Shown: piece after piece, positions 1-10,438 of the stretch
Position numbering within the stretch: position 1 is the first letter of the stretch
Layout of the letters: each line of letters opens with the position of its first letter
Assembly (NCBI GenBank): GCA_030704615.1
Contig: CM060731.1
Coordinates: 61,546,756-61,610,755 of the forward strand
Direction: 5' to 3'
From: Takakia lepidozioides
Lineage: Eukaryota; Streptophyta; Takakiopsida; Takakiales; Takakiaceae
Length of the DNA: 64,000 nt
Notes under the pieces: generated by a model
Databases searched by the model: none
The model's input: only the letters and a program-made list of their open reading frames with translations
What the model was told of the DNA's origin: nothing
Made by a program: the position numbers and the translations under genes

Positions 1-364
1 AACTTTTGGATCCGGCAGATACTTCTTTCAACATAAAGGAATGCAAATATATCATGGAATAAGTCTGTGACCAGACACAAGTTTAGAAAAAACAATCTCC
101 AATGCACTCTGAGCTCTGGGGAGCTCAAATTAGACCTGGGAGTGCTCCATTGCCAGATCCGCAATCAATGTGTAGTCACCAGGTGAAGATGAACAGTTAA
201 AACAAAAAAATTCTTGATGTGGTTTCTCAAACAGGGCCCTCCCCCAACAGACAACCCTCCTTGGTGTCTTCATCCTCTGAAGCTTGTGGCATGAAAGGAC
301 AATATGTACACAGTGTTGTTATCCATTTTGGTCAACATGCAAAACAAAGTCGATAGTGGCTTAC

Positions 365-2920
365 CATGCTTCGGGGGTGGGGTACATGACGGCTGTGGAA
401 CCAAAACAGGAGGCCAGCATTTCTGTGTTGAGAACACCTGGGTTGAGAGCAATGGCTGCCATCCCATTGGGCAGCTCTTTGGCTAACGAACGTGTCATAC
501 CCTCAATAGCCCACTTTGAGGTGCAATATGCTGAAACCTGTTCCAGTCAACAACCCTTGTTCAGCCAGACCTCAGTGCAGAGCTTTAGCCGACCCACACA
601 GATAGCTGGGTCATGATGCAACTATTGAGTAGAACAGGCCCAATCTTCTTGGCAACCTGAAACTATTACCAGGCACTCTGACAGCTTGCCACCATAAACA
701 AGTAGCCAGAATGTGGATTACAAGACTTTGACAAACTCTCTCCACAATTACACCACAAGACACTAGCTACAGTCAGTCGCATTGATAAGTCAGAAGATTG
801 AAACTACTTAAGGGGAAGCCAGGGCGTCACTGACATGAAGCAAGGAGGGCAGAGTGCAAAAGAAGGAACAAAATTTACCTCTGCAGCAGCCGACCGACCC
901 CAACTTGAGGAGATATTCACAATAACTCCCCGATTTCTCAAGATCATGTGTGGTGCAAAATGACGGATGCAATTTGCAGTCCCTTTGACATTGATGTCCA
1001 GCACCCCATCAAACTCATCTTTAGGAATTTCCCACAACTTACCATTTTTGTTGATAATGCCTGCGTTGTTCACTGGCATTTCATGGATGGCCATCAATAC
1101 CCACAAGCTGCATATATTATCTGATCATAAGGGATTTCCATTCTTTTTGGCACAGAAGAGCATGGAGAAACAGACTGTACACTACTCTAAATATGCCTCT
1201 GACCAGATTGCTGCTGGTCATTTTCCCACAGCAAGCGCCACTAGGCCTGTGCAGTCGTCTAGGCCATGGCAAGGGCATACAGCCTTATCTATACTACCAT
1301 CTAAGATATAAATTGTGAGACCATGCAAAGGGAAAAGAGAGACCTCAATTCACATACCAAGAATGTCTGGGACTCCTTTAGCTTCAAGAACCGCGTTGGC
1401 AAAGTCAGAGACACTGCTGTCTGAAGCCTGCCAAGACAAGAACCAGATCAACCACATCTCCTAGGAGACTAGGTTCCACCTTTTTGGTTTTGTATTCATT
1501 GTTTGCATGTCCAACTGCCAACAATTCAAGGATATCACTGATCAACCAGTTCAACAAAATCAGCAATGTGTTGCCACATGGAGGTATTGTGGAAAAACAA
1601 GGCCTTAAACAAGGCCTCAAAGCCTTACCACACAGATGCTGATCTGATTTTGGTGGTTTACAAAATCTCTGGGGATTGATGAATGATAACTTTCGAGTCC
1701 ACTCGAGGCCCCAAGGCCCAATTGATGGACCCATGGTGAAATTGCAAAAATGAGTCAAGGAATATGGCCTGATAATTGCATCTGTCTCATGAATCAGTGC
1801 TAATGATTTTCAAACCACTGATACAGAAATAGAGGGTCGAGATAACTATTACAAAATCAAAACCTTACTATGCAGTCTCATTCCAACTATTCCAGAGCTC
1901 TGATTAGGATGTTTGTACTCCCTTGCGTAAGATGTCATTGAAGTACACAATAAAAAAGACACCCTCTTGAGGTCAAAGCCCCCAAAACCCAAGACATGAC
2001 CAACATAGGCACGCCATAAGCATCAAGGCAATGACCCCTTTGAATTCACATTCATTTAGTAATATATTGAGAAGATGAAGATAACAGTTCAGGAACCCAA
2101 CCTACTCACCACATCTGCGATTTTGAGGAGATGCTTGGGTCCCATCTGTGACCTCAAAGTTGCCAGAGTGTTTTCGTCACGGCCACACCCTGCCACAACA
2201 TGGCCCCTTGCTGCCATCTCCAACGCCAGTGCTCTCCCCAATCCTTTGGTAACACCTGTGATCACTACTAACCTCCCTTCACGCCCCACCAAACTTGCAT
2301 AGTCAAACCACTTGAGAAGAGAACTTCCATCAGGTGCCTTTCCTACAATTGAAAACAAATTGTCAACCACTTGAGAATGTAAGAACGAAGCTTTTCTATG
2401 TCCCGGTTGTTACAGCTGGTGAGCGAAAGGGTTGAAGCAGAGACATTTCATTACATTTGGACGTAGTGATATACAAGTGTCTACAAACTCGTTCACCACT
2501 CTCCCTTCCCTTCACCCCGATTTGCGTTAACGATTTGCAAAGCTTTGCTCCCCATACAAATAGACACATCCAATGACTGACAAGCCACAAGCTCCACTCA
2601 AAATTGAGAAAATGTTTGTGGCAAAAAGACCACAGAATAGGTGGTCTCTGAGGTGAACACTACAATAGCATACTGACCTCCGAATCACGTCCATTCTCCT
2701 AAATCTTCATTACGAACATGCACCAGCCACTTAAACCGAATAAACTGCACTTGACTCGCATAGAACACGTCATTCTCCCTTAGAACTGCACATCACCCGT
2801 GACTCCAAGAAAAACACTAACAAAGAAATTAGAAAGAACCGAGAGTCTAGTAGTCACCGTACCAGCACGAGGTCCGGGAGTGCCTATGGCTGCTGCTTGC
2901 AGGCCACCTTTCATGGCCAT
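365..2920 (-). CDS. Short-chain dehydrogenase/reductase, NADPH-dependent pterin aldehyde reductase-like (3' end not found)
   Basis: Exons read on the minus strand: 2920-2863, 2342-2106, 1420-1358, 1072-879 and 537-365, all with GT donors, AG acceptors and compatible phases. The ATG at 2920 opens a protein starting MAMKGGLQAAAIG. Exon 2 carries the Rossmann nucleotide-binding motif TGVTKGLGRALAL. Exons 3-4 join to give GVPDILVNNAG, the SDR NNAG motif. Exon 4 has NISSSWGRS with the catalytic-region Ser. Exon 5 has the active-site YCTSK followed by WAIEGMTRSLAKE and LNPGVLNTEML. This order and wording match plant pterin aldehyde reductases, cytosolic SDRs that reduce pterin aldehydes in folate salvage. 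The last exon, expected to carry the short C-terminal tail, was not found. A reading frame near 120-180 ends in GNGALPGLI and loosely resembles the family tail, but phase and acceptor do not fit, so the gene probably runs off the left edge. Family assignment is firm; exact substrate is inferred. Confidence 0.85.
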
Positions 2921-4107
2921 TCTCGCAGATCTTTGAGAAACGATTGTTCTCTCCAAAGCACAATAATGCTTTTAGGTTTCCGATATTAGGGTTTGAGCAT
3001 GCACACGCTGGGATGCCGACCACACTTCCAAAATTACAGAGAGGAATGTTTGTGGATGGCTGCAATTTATCAGCATTTCACTCACTGAAACATCTCTCTT
3101 CTCTTCTATGCCCTTGCACTTCTACTGTGTGGCTTGAGGGAGGTCACTACGTGTACCTTGATTTGATGCACTGGCCTGTGCAACTGAAGAAGGGGCCGGT
3201 CAAGGATGGGCGAGGACATTCTACCAACTACGCCTCCAGAAGGAAGCGTAAATTATGGAGTCTCTTCATCCCAAGGGACCTACTGCCTCCAGTTGGAAGG
3301 CACAAACTCCTAACTCCTAACCAATAGGCTACCTGCTTGATGAGCACAGAACTAAGAAATGTTAAGGTATTCAATTTTCCTGAATTAGTAATGATGTGGT
3401 CTCCAAGAGAAAGCATCTCCACCAAAAGGGTCGAAACCCCAAAACAATGGTACCAAATTGGTAAAGCCTGTAGGCTGTGATGGACTTAAGCCCTTGAAGA
3501 GATACCAGACAGTCTACAGGCCAGTAGCGGTACATGATATTCAGCAATTGGAATAACTCCAGTTCTGGGTCTCTTGGAAATAGTACTTTTGTTCCTAGGG
3601 TTTGTAAACTGACTCAGGTCCATGAAGCGAACCATCTTCCTGCCGATACTTGCGTGGAAGTATGAAATGACTTCAGTCTCAATACATCTGCTCATATATT
3701 CTGTCGAGTGTGGGTTTGTTCATCAACGTTCTGCCAAAAGGGCATCAACAAGAACTTGCAAGAGCCATACCTTGTTTCGCATATTGTCTTCTCCTTTTCC
3801 TAGGCATTTGTAACTCAGCAAAAGTAATGGCCATTAAGTAGCCAAGATATTGAGCCACATATCACCCACAGGGCCACATCAAAAGGTTCCTCTGCTTCAA
3901 AGTTGGGAACAAGAAATGAACTTGGTGGAAACATTGAGAAGCTTAGCAATAAACATTTTGATTACTTAGATCAAACACCATCAACATATTTCCACAGTTT
4001 GTGTTTGAGCAAACCAGACTGGATAACATGATGTAGAAAAAGATTCATACTTAAGGAGATGGTTCTTCAATAGCAAGAATTTTTTTATTGAAAGGGCTTC
4101 TCCAAAT
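2921..4107. other. Intergenic stretch between the SDR gene and a Gypsy fossil
   Basis: About 1.2 kb upstream of the SDR start. It should hold the SDR promoter, but I see no clear TATA element. Open frames here are short, low in recognisable motifs and overlap on both strands, so none is called as a gene. Confidence 0.5.
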
Positions 4108-4320
4108 ATGGCATATGCGTCCCCGGGTGTGGGTTGTAAGGCTAATAAGGTGGAGCTACCAAGAACTCCAATGGTGTGTAAGATGATGGAACCCATTGTT
4201 GGAGCCTGTGCATTTGCCAAGCTACGCATAGATCTTGTAGGACCTTTGAATTCCACATGCAAGGGCAACTGGTACATGACTCTAGCAACAGACCATCTGA
4301 ACCAAGTGGAAAGGAGGAGG
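4108..4320 (+). pseudogene. Gypsy integrase fragment (fossil)
   Basis: The plus-strand frame reads FAKLRIDLVGPLNS, then KGNWYMTLATDHLNQ. This is the start of a Ty3/Gypsy integrase core, where families have W/F-x-x-x-x-ID-x-x-GPL followed by a YIL-x-x-TDY-type strand and the first catalytic Asp. Upstream residues VELPRTPM fit the linker between the zinc-binding domain and the core. Homology fades on both sides and no reverse transcriptase, gag or LTR adjoins it, so it is an old, deeply truncated copy in the spacer between SDR and eIF3f. Confidence 0.55.
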
Positions 4321-4848
4321 GCTGGCCTGTGTGGCCGAAACACAGCCCTTCACTGCACAGTCTGCAGGGCCAGGGGATATGTTCCCCAAAAAACAGATTC
4401 TTCAAGGCCAATGCTCCACATACACTGTCAATCACTGCTAGAAAGATATTCCATTACTAGGGCAGTCTAACAAACTTTATTTCTCAAGCTTTAGAGCCAG
4501 TGGGTGGTGCTAAATACCAAAAAAATGTCAAGATCACAATGTTTGGAAGGGGGCCAGAGACATGTTTGTTTTTAAATCAACTAGGAATTTGAAAATAAAT
4601 TCCTGGTAGAAGAATTGGTAGTCAGTGGTTCCAATCTGTTTAGGTATTTCGACTAATTCTCACAAGAAAGCAGCCGTCATTATCTAGCAAGCTTGCAATT
4701 GGAACACCATCATTCCATTAGAGATCGCCAACGCCCCAAGAAGAGTTGTTGAAGCCACTTATGCAAAATTGAACTCATCAATCACTAGATCTCATCCACC
4801 TCAATCAAAATGTGTCTAGGAGGTCCATGACAGAATGTCGGCTAGCAT

Positions 4849-7362
4849 CTACAGTATTTGTGCTGCTGTATTGAGTTTCTCTGCCAATGAGAGCTGTGTA
4901 CGTGTCAAGTTGGCCAGATATAGGACCAACAAAATGTCCTGCAGCATTCACCCATACCCAAACATCAGTGACAGGTACACTCTGCAGCTACCCTGTGTGG
5001 GACCACTGCCAACACTAAATGTTGTTGTTTTCATCGAACAGTCAGCAACTGTGAAAAAGGAGTGGCAGCAACTGGACAAGACTTTTTAAAATTTTGTACA
5101 TACCTGGACACTGTCATTGAAGAGTTTGTCGAATGCATCAGAGGAGACCCTGGGGACTGAAGCAATGGTATCAGCAAGGTATCTGCCAATTGCATTGTCA
5201 GGGGCCACTCGCCCCTCCTGTTTACACATCAGAAAGAGCACAGTTAGACAATCACTGATGGGGCCACTGCAATTGGTTGGACATCCATGGATAAAGATTA
5301 ACAGTGCCCAGTCTGTTCAAACACGTGTTTTCTTTTTCCCTCTAGCCAAGGAGAGAAGGGAGGTAGGCAGGGTACCTACAGTGGTGGACCAGCGACCTCA
5401 TCTGGCAGTAGCATGGCATGCATAACACTCGTCACTGACAAAGAACTAAGTGATCTGATTGCTGCTGCAACTCAATAGGTGAAATAGACTAAGGAAACCC
5501 TCAAGGCACAGCCATACTGCATTTGCACAAGCTGCTGTACCATATAAGAGTGTGTAACTTATTTGGGAGCACTTGGGGAAAAGATTAGGTTAAATAGTCC
5601 CTGGTCATCGGGTAACCTTCGACTGCAGTACAATAACAGTGAAGCTTCTAAATGCCACAATGTTTGAGCATGTGCATATATAGAGGGGGAAGGCCCAAAA
5701 ACTCACCACCACGTCATCAACATATCTAAATACTGTATCAATCATGCTTTGCAGCCTCTCAATGGTCCCCTCAAGCCCTTCGAGGTCATTTGGCAGCTTG
5801 TCCACTACCGTCTTCTTCAAAACATCAACTGCCATCGCCCCAACATTTTCCAAATCACTATCACATAACACAAAGACCATGATTTGCAGGGGTTCCTTCC
5901 AGAGAACAGACCATTATGGGAACTAATATGATGATAGCCAGCACATTAAGTCTCTTTCTCTCTCCTTTCTCTCGTCTCTTCTCCATCCCTTACTTGACTG
6001 GTGCAATTCCCACAACCCGTACAAAACAGTCCTGCCTGACACAGACTTGTACGATTAAAACCCTCTCAATCGAAACAGCAGGTCTTGCATTGAACACCAC
6101 TCCATACATCAGATCATCCTCCTCCATTGACCCTTCTTTTCCATTCCACAGATAGGTCTGGTCCAGTCCACACATATATCGGACAGAAAGGAGCAATGGA
6201 CCAAGGTCCTTTGCAAAAGTGAATCGAAAGAACCATGAAAGGGTAAAAATAAACTTACATCCCACTCTCTCTGCCTCAAGCAAACGCAAGTCAAGCTGTA
6301 TCTCATGGAATTGCGCTGCAAGCTGTCGGTCCCCCAGTGTGAGGGGAGTTGATACGTAGGCCTTGATATTAGCACGCTCATCAGTGAATGCTGTGTCAAC
6401 AGTCAAGTGTACTGGGTTGCTTACTTCCCTTCCATAAAAATCTTGGATCAATGCATCGCTCCCACTCACGCCAGAGCCAGTTGAATACCTTCCAACCCAA
6501 AAATTGCATCCTGTAACTTAGTTTCCTTATCCAATATGTTGCAATTGCAAGACTTCTTAAAGATTGAGATACTGAGGGGCATGGTTGTTCATTTCAGAAC
6601 AACAGTTTCTCTTCCCACGCTCTACCCAAGTTTTGTTGCATGTGACACAAAAGAGACGAATCTGAAACCACTATAATGTAGATTCAGGATTCTCAATATT
6701 GACCTAGCTTTCCCTGTCAGTTAGGAAGAAGGGTACTGAATGGAATTGGAAGAGCAGATCAGAAAACTAATCTCCAGCATGGCCAAGAACTACCAAACTA
6801 CTTCAAAGTAGCAGAAAGTACCAGCCAATGATGACTTCTTTGGGGTTAACCCGCTGATGTAGCTCAAACATGGAGCGATGATAATCAATGTCCACTGCCA
6901 CCTACGCACACCCCCCATTCTGCTGAGTATCCGTGAAAAATAAAGCCAAGATCTGAAACGAAAGCCACTTCTGTTGCCACAGGGAAATTCTAGATGGTTT
7001 ACCTGAATTGTGCAAGTGACATTGCAAAGGCTTACCGGATTTTTTGAGTCCCAGACCTCCTCCAGTGCAGGGGTAGGGGCTGGTTGGCCTAATGACCTAT
7101 AGCAACACATTGAGTAAAAGAAAAAGGAGCTAAAGATCAAAAGAGATACCTGATCCAATGACTCGTTGTGAGGAACAGCGTAGGAGTTTCGAATTTCCAC
7201 GGTGCCATCGCCAGAGACGGAACCTAGCAGCGTCCCAATGACACGCTCCTGCTGATCGTTGCGGCGTATGAAAGAATCACAGATGTTGAAAAGAACGGTT
7301 GGATGCAGTTTACCAACAACCCCCGTCGGCCCTGACGGCAGGTGAAGAACCGTGCTCCCCAT
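4849..7362 (-). CDS. eIF3f: Eukaryotic translation initiation factor 3 subunit F
   Basis: Six exons on the minus strand: 7362-7150, 6901-6822, 6488-6259, 5828-5707, 5217-5104 and 4938-4849. All have GT-AG boundaries and sum to 849 nt, or 282 residues plus a TAG stop, close to the plant eIF3f length I recall (about 290). Exon 1 starts MGSTVLHLPSG and enters the MPN domain with HPTVLFNICDSFIRR, ERVIGTLLGS and IRNSYAVPHNES. Exon 2 gives VAVDIDYHRSMFEL and IIGW; exon 3 gives YSTGSGVSGSDALIQDFYG, HLTVDTAFT and LGDRQLAAQF. Exons 4-6 give VDKLPNDLEGLE, APDNAIGRYLAD and LTRTQLSLAEKLNTAAQIL. eIF3f is an MPN-type subunit without the metalloprotease JAMM motif, part of the cytoplasmic eIF3 complex on the 40S ribosome. 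The gene looks intact. Confidence 0.95.
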
Positions 7363-7765
7363 ACTCCCCCACCTCACACTACGAGGGTAAGAGCGCAAAA
7401 CGAGGGTAAGAGCGCAAGATATGATCGAACGCCGGAAATGTCGATAGCAGCAACTGTGGGGAATGCGGCAAGGTGCGGAAGGGATGACCTCCGAGCCTGA
7501 TTTAGGGTTTGGGCCAAAACCTAGAACCCCGGTTCGTAAACCCCTGTCTAATTTTTTTTTTCCTCTCTAATTTATTTTGTAGTTGTTAAAAAAGAAAACA
7601 AAAGGAATGATGTATGCAGGCGTGCGATCTGACAGTACTTCCGGCGGATTCACCGTAGGCTCGTCCGGCAGGTCCCCTGTCAAATTCTCCCCACCCCCTC
7701 TTACCCCTGATTAACTATTAACTACTAAGGGCCAGGCCGCACCTGCCAGGTTAAGGAGCCGAAGA

Positions 7766-8273
7766 GGTTAGTAACAGGGCTTTTTTTTTCATTTTGGCTA
7801 AGAAGCGTAGATGGCTACAAAATTTGAAGGCTAAGTGCAAAGGTGGCGATGACATAGATGCTTAGCTAAAAATGAACTGGCTACAGGCTATTTCATTTGC
7901 ATGCAATATGGTGATTTGAGCCCACTCACAATCTGAAATCTAAAATAATTAATCAAAGAAGTCCAAAGATGGCCAGCAAAACCATAGCGTCAATTTCAAA
8001 TAGCAAGGGTCCAGGTCATGCTCCATGGCGAGCTCTCCACCGTTGATCGCGTAATGGGGTGACAGCCGCTAGATGTAGGGCTGTGGGGAGCTTGTATTTC
8101 TGGCGCAACATGCATGTTCCCCTGGAGCTTTCTGGCACCAGCCCGCCCCTATTTTCTGGCGCATTTTTTGTTTTTTTTCCCAGGATTTTACATAGGGCTG
8201 TCGCAGCCCTTTGTTTTTTGTCGCTTTTAGGCTCCATTTCGCCTAAAAAAGAAGCGCTGGTTAGTAACAGGGC
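7766..8273 (-). repeat. Putative retroposed insertion with 15-bp direct repeats
   Basis: GGTTAGTAACAGGGC occurs exactly at 7766-7780 and again at 8259-8273. The 478 bp between them begins with a run of nine T, which read on the minus strand would be a short poly(A) tail. This is the layout of a LINE-mobilised insert with a target-site duplication. A frame across the block (8016-8321, minus) has no recognisable domain. The bases CATTTTGG also follow both repeat copies, apart from the T run, so an old segmental duplication is an alternative. Confidence 0.4.
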
Positions 8274-8750
8274 ATTTTGGATGAGCGGGGCTACAGAAAA
8301 CGGAAGTGCGTTGACCCCCAACCTCCTTTAACCTTACGTCGCACCTGCCGGCTATAGAGCCGGTGCGAAAAAGATTTCATCACTTCTGCGTTCATCCTTG
8401 GCCCACACTCTTTCTTGGGAACGCATAATAGAACCTTTCGTGCACATGAGGGGAACATACAGGATGCACTGCAGTGCTGTGTGGAGAACGCACCAATCGA
8501 GAACCTTGAGGGAACGAACGAATGTCGGGAATTGAAAACGCTGATATCCGTCGAAGGTTCTCCCAAACGGTAAACGTACAGTAGTTACCCCCCCCTTACA
8601 CCCCCGTTTTGGGCTGTCGCCTAGGGTTAACCATGCCGGACAGGCCCCGACAGGGTTAGTAACAACTCCGCTATGTGCGGCCCTGGTTAAGGAAAATCTG
8701 GCGGGTAGTACACCATATTTGCTCCTTAACCCACCCCTTAGATTGTAAGA

Positions 8751-8894
8751 TCACCCCATGTCTCGGGTAACTCCTCCTCGTACACTTTATACTTAGCCAA
8801 ATTTGGACTTAATGACCACTCTGGTTTGTGTCACCCCCCGTCTCGTGTAACTCCTCTTCGTACATTTTATACTTAGCCAAATGTGGACTTAATG
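8751..8894 (+). repeat. 80-bp tandem duplication (two copies)
   Basis: A 64-bp block starting TCACCCC at 8751 is repeated at 8831 with only a few substitutions. Both copies contain TTTATACTTAGCCAAAT and GGACTTAATGAC. No coding content is seen. Confidence 0.75.
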
Positions 8895-9121
8895 ACACCC
8901 AAAATTTTGGACTTTAAAGACACCGGCTTGGGAGTTACCGAGAGTGGATTTACAACCCCCTTCCGTGTCACCCCTGTGCCACCCCAATTGGAGCTACACT
9001 CCCTTCAGTGTTACTCGATTCCATGTCACGCTTGAGAGGGTGTGGGGAATATTTGACATGCCAAAATCCGGCGTACTGTGCATTAAGTTCTTGTTTCATT
9101 CCTAGTGTTCTATGTGGAAAA

Positions 9122-10009
9122 GGGGATGAAACCAGTGTTGTGCGGGTTCTGCCTTTCTAAGGAACCCGCCAGGTCCGGGTTTGGGTTTTTTCTTGGAGCC
9201 AAGTCCGGGTCCGGGTTTTTGAAATTTGGAAAATCCGGGTTCCGGTCCGGATTTGTCAACACGGGTTAGGGTCCGGGTAGTTGTTGGGAAATATTAGCGG
9301 GTTCACGGGTTCGGATCCGGGTCCTAATTGATTGATTAAATAAATTAGGAAAATAAGATTAATTAGGATAAAATTATTTTTGGCTGGAAAAAACTTTAAA
9401 TCCTAATAATGAATTTTATTTTAAGAGACATTCCTTCAAAATATGTCATGAATATGTATTGCTCATTTAACACAAGAATTAAAATAGAAGTTTGAGTTCC
9501 ATTTTCTATTTTTCAATATCAATTCTTTAAACATGTTAAGAATAGTAATATGCCTCAAGGATAGATCACTATAGCATGGATGTGTGGAATCTGGCCTAAT
9601 AATAATATAAGACGCCTCGTTTGGGAGGTGTAAATTATGATCCCATAGGGCACAACTTTGTGACACCACGCCGTGGATTGAACCCGCAACCGCTTTTGAG
9701 GCGGTAAGTGGCCATTACCACTGGGCTATAACGTGGTGGGGTTGGCTGCTGCAGTGGCCTATTGCTGCTCGTCCCCTCCACACATATGACAAAACCTACC
9801 ACATCCAAGGTGGACGCCGCATGCCCAAATTAAGACCCGGACCCTGACCAGCTACATTGGCCCGGGGCTAGCAGGTGTAAGGGGTTTTGGCCCCAGCAGG
9901 CGGGTCCGGTCCCGGGTTCATTTTAGAACTGAACCCGGGTCAGAGTCTGGGTTTTTTGTGATAGGCCAGGTCCGGGTAACCCGGATCCTAACCCGCCGGG
10001 GATGAAACC
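9122..10009. mobile_element. CCGGGT-rich hAT-like non-autonomous element, degenerate
   Basis: GGGGATGAAACC occurs at 9122-9133 and 9998-10009 in direct orientation and brackets a segment whose two ends (about 9140-9310 and 9830-10000) are crowded with CCGGGT, GGTCCGGGT and AACCCG motifs. The left end reads CAGTGTTGTGCGGGTT, a hAT-type terminus. The right end, reverse-complemented, shares only GGCGGGTT, so it appears eroded. hAT elements make 8-bp target-site duplications, and GATGAAAC falls inside the flanking repeat. No transposase frame is present. Confidence 0.45.
9663..9738 (-). repeat. tRNA-like sequence, possible SINE head
   Basis: Read on the minus strand there is a box A-like TAGCCCAGTGGT, a 5-bp anticodon stem ACCGC/GCGGT around the loop CTCAAAA (anticodon CAA if functional) and a box B-like GGTTCAATCC. 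Outer bases ACCACGT and GCGTGGT can pair as an acceptor stem with one wobble. The T stem has a mismatch, the D-arm spacing is wrong, and the long variable arm expected of tRNA-Leu is missing. I read it as a tRNA-derived repeat or dead tRNA, not a working gene. Confidence 0.4.
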
Positions 10010-10438
10010 CTGAAATGAATTAAATAGGCTAACCAACACATGATTTTGGAAATGAGTCTGGACCAAGGTCAATCACATCCTCTTGATCATAAAACTCAGT
10101 ACAATGCAAGAGTTCACAAAATCCAATTCATGAAGAGTGAAAGACCATCTGCCTTCATATGCTAAGCCAAGCTCTCTCGCACTTCTGCAAATATCCATGA
10201 TTGTTCAAATGCTTTACACAAGCTACCTAGTCTTGTCGGCCATCAATAAAGGGGTTCTCTTGTTGAATCGATGTTTCAGGAATTTTCAGGGAGTTCCGTA
10301 TGGCACTGCCTTTCAAACTTTGTTGTTGCATACATTGTCATGAGCTGAGAGTCCTTCATCAGTCATACAAAGTTGCCTTTAATATACACTTGGCCAAACA
10401 TGTATCAAGGATTTGAAATAAGGCACTGGAATAGGATT

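Larger units (their letters stand above)
7363..9121. other. Intergenic DNA upstream of eIF3f, repeat-bearing
   Basis: No gene is supported here. The first few hundred bases upstream of 7362 should include the eIF3f promoter, but no element stands out. Farther on lie three copies of a GGTTAGTAACA motif (about 7766, 8259 and 8654), a small palindrome CCGGCTATAGAGCCGG near 8349, and an 80-bp tandem duplication. The cluster looks like transposon debris. Confidence 0.5.

Noticed and set aside
120-182. Last exon of the SDR gene, frame ending GNGALPGLI
   Set aside because: Phase and acceptor do not fit exon 5, and the usual residues before the tail are missing. Probably chance.
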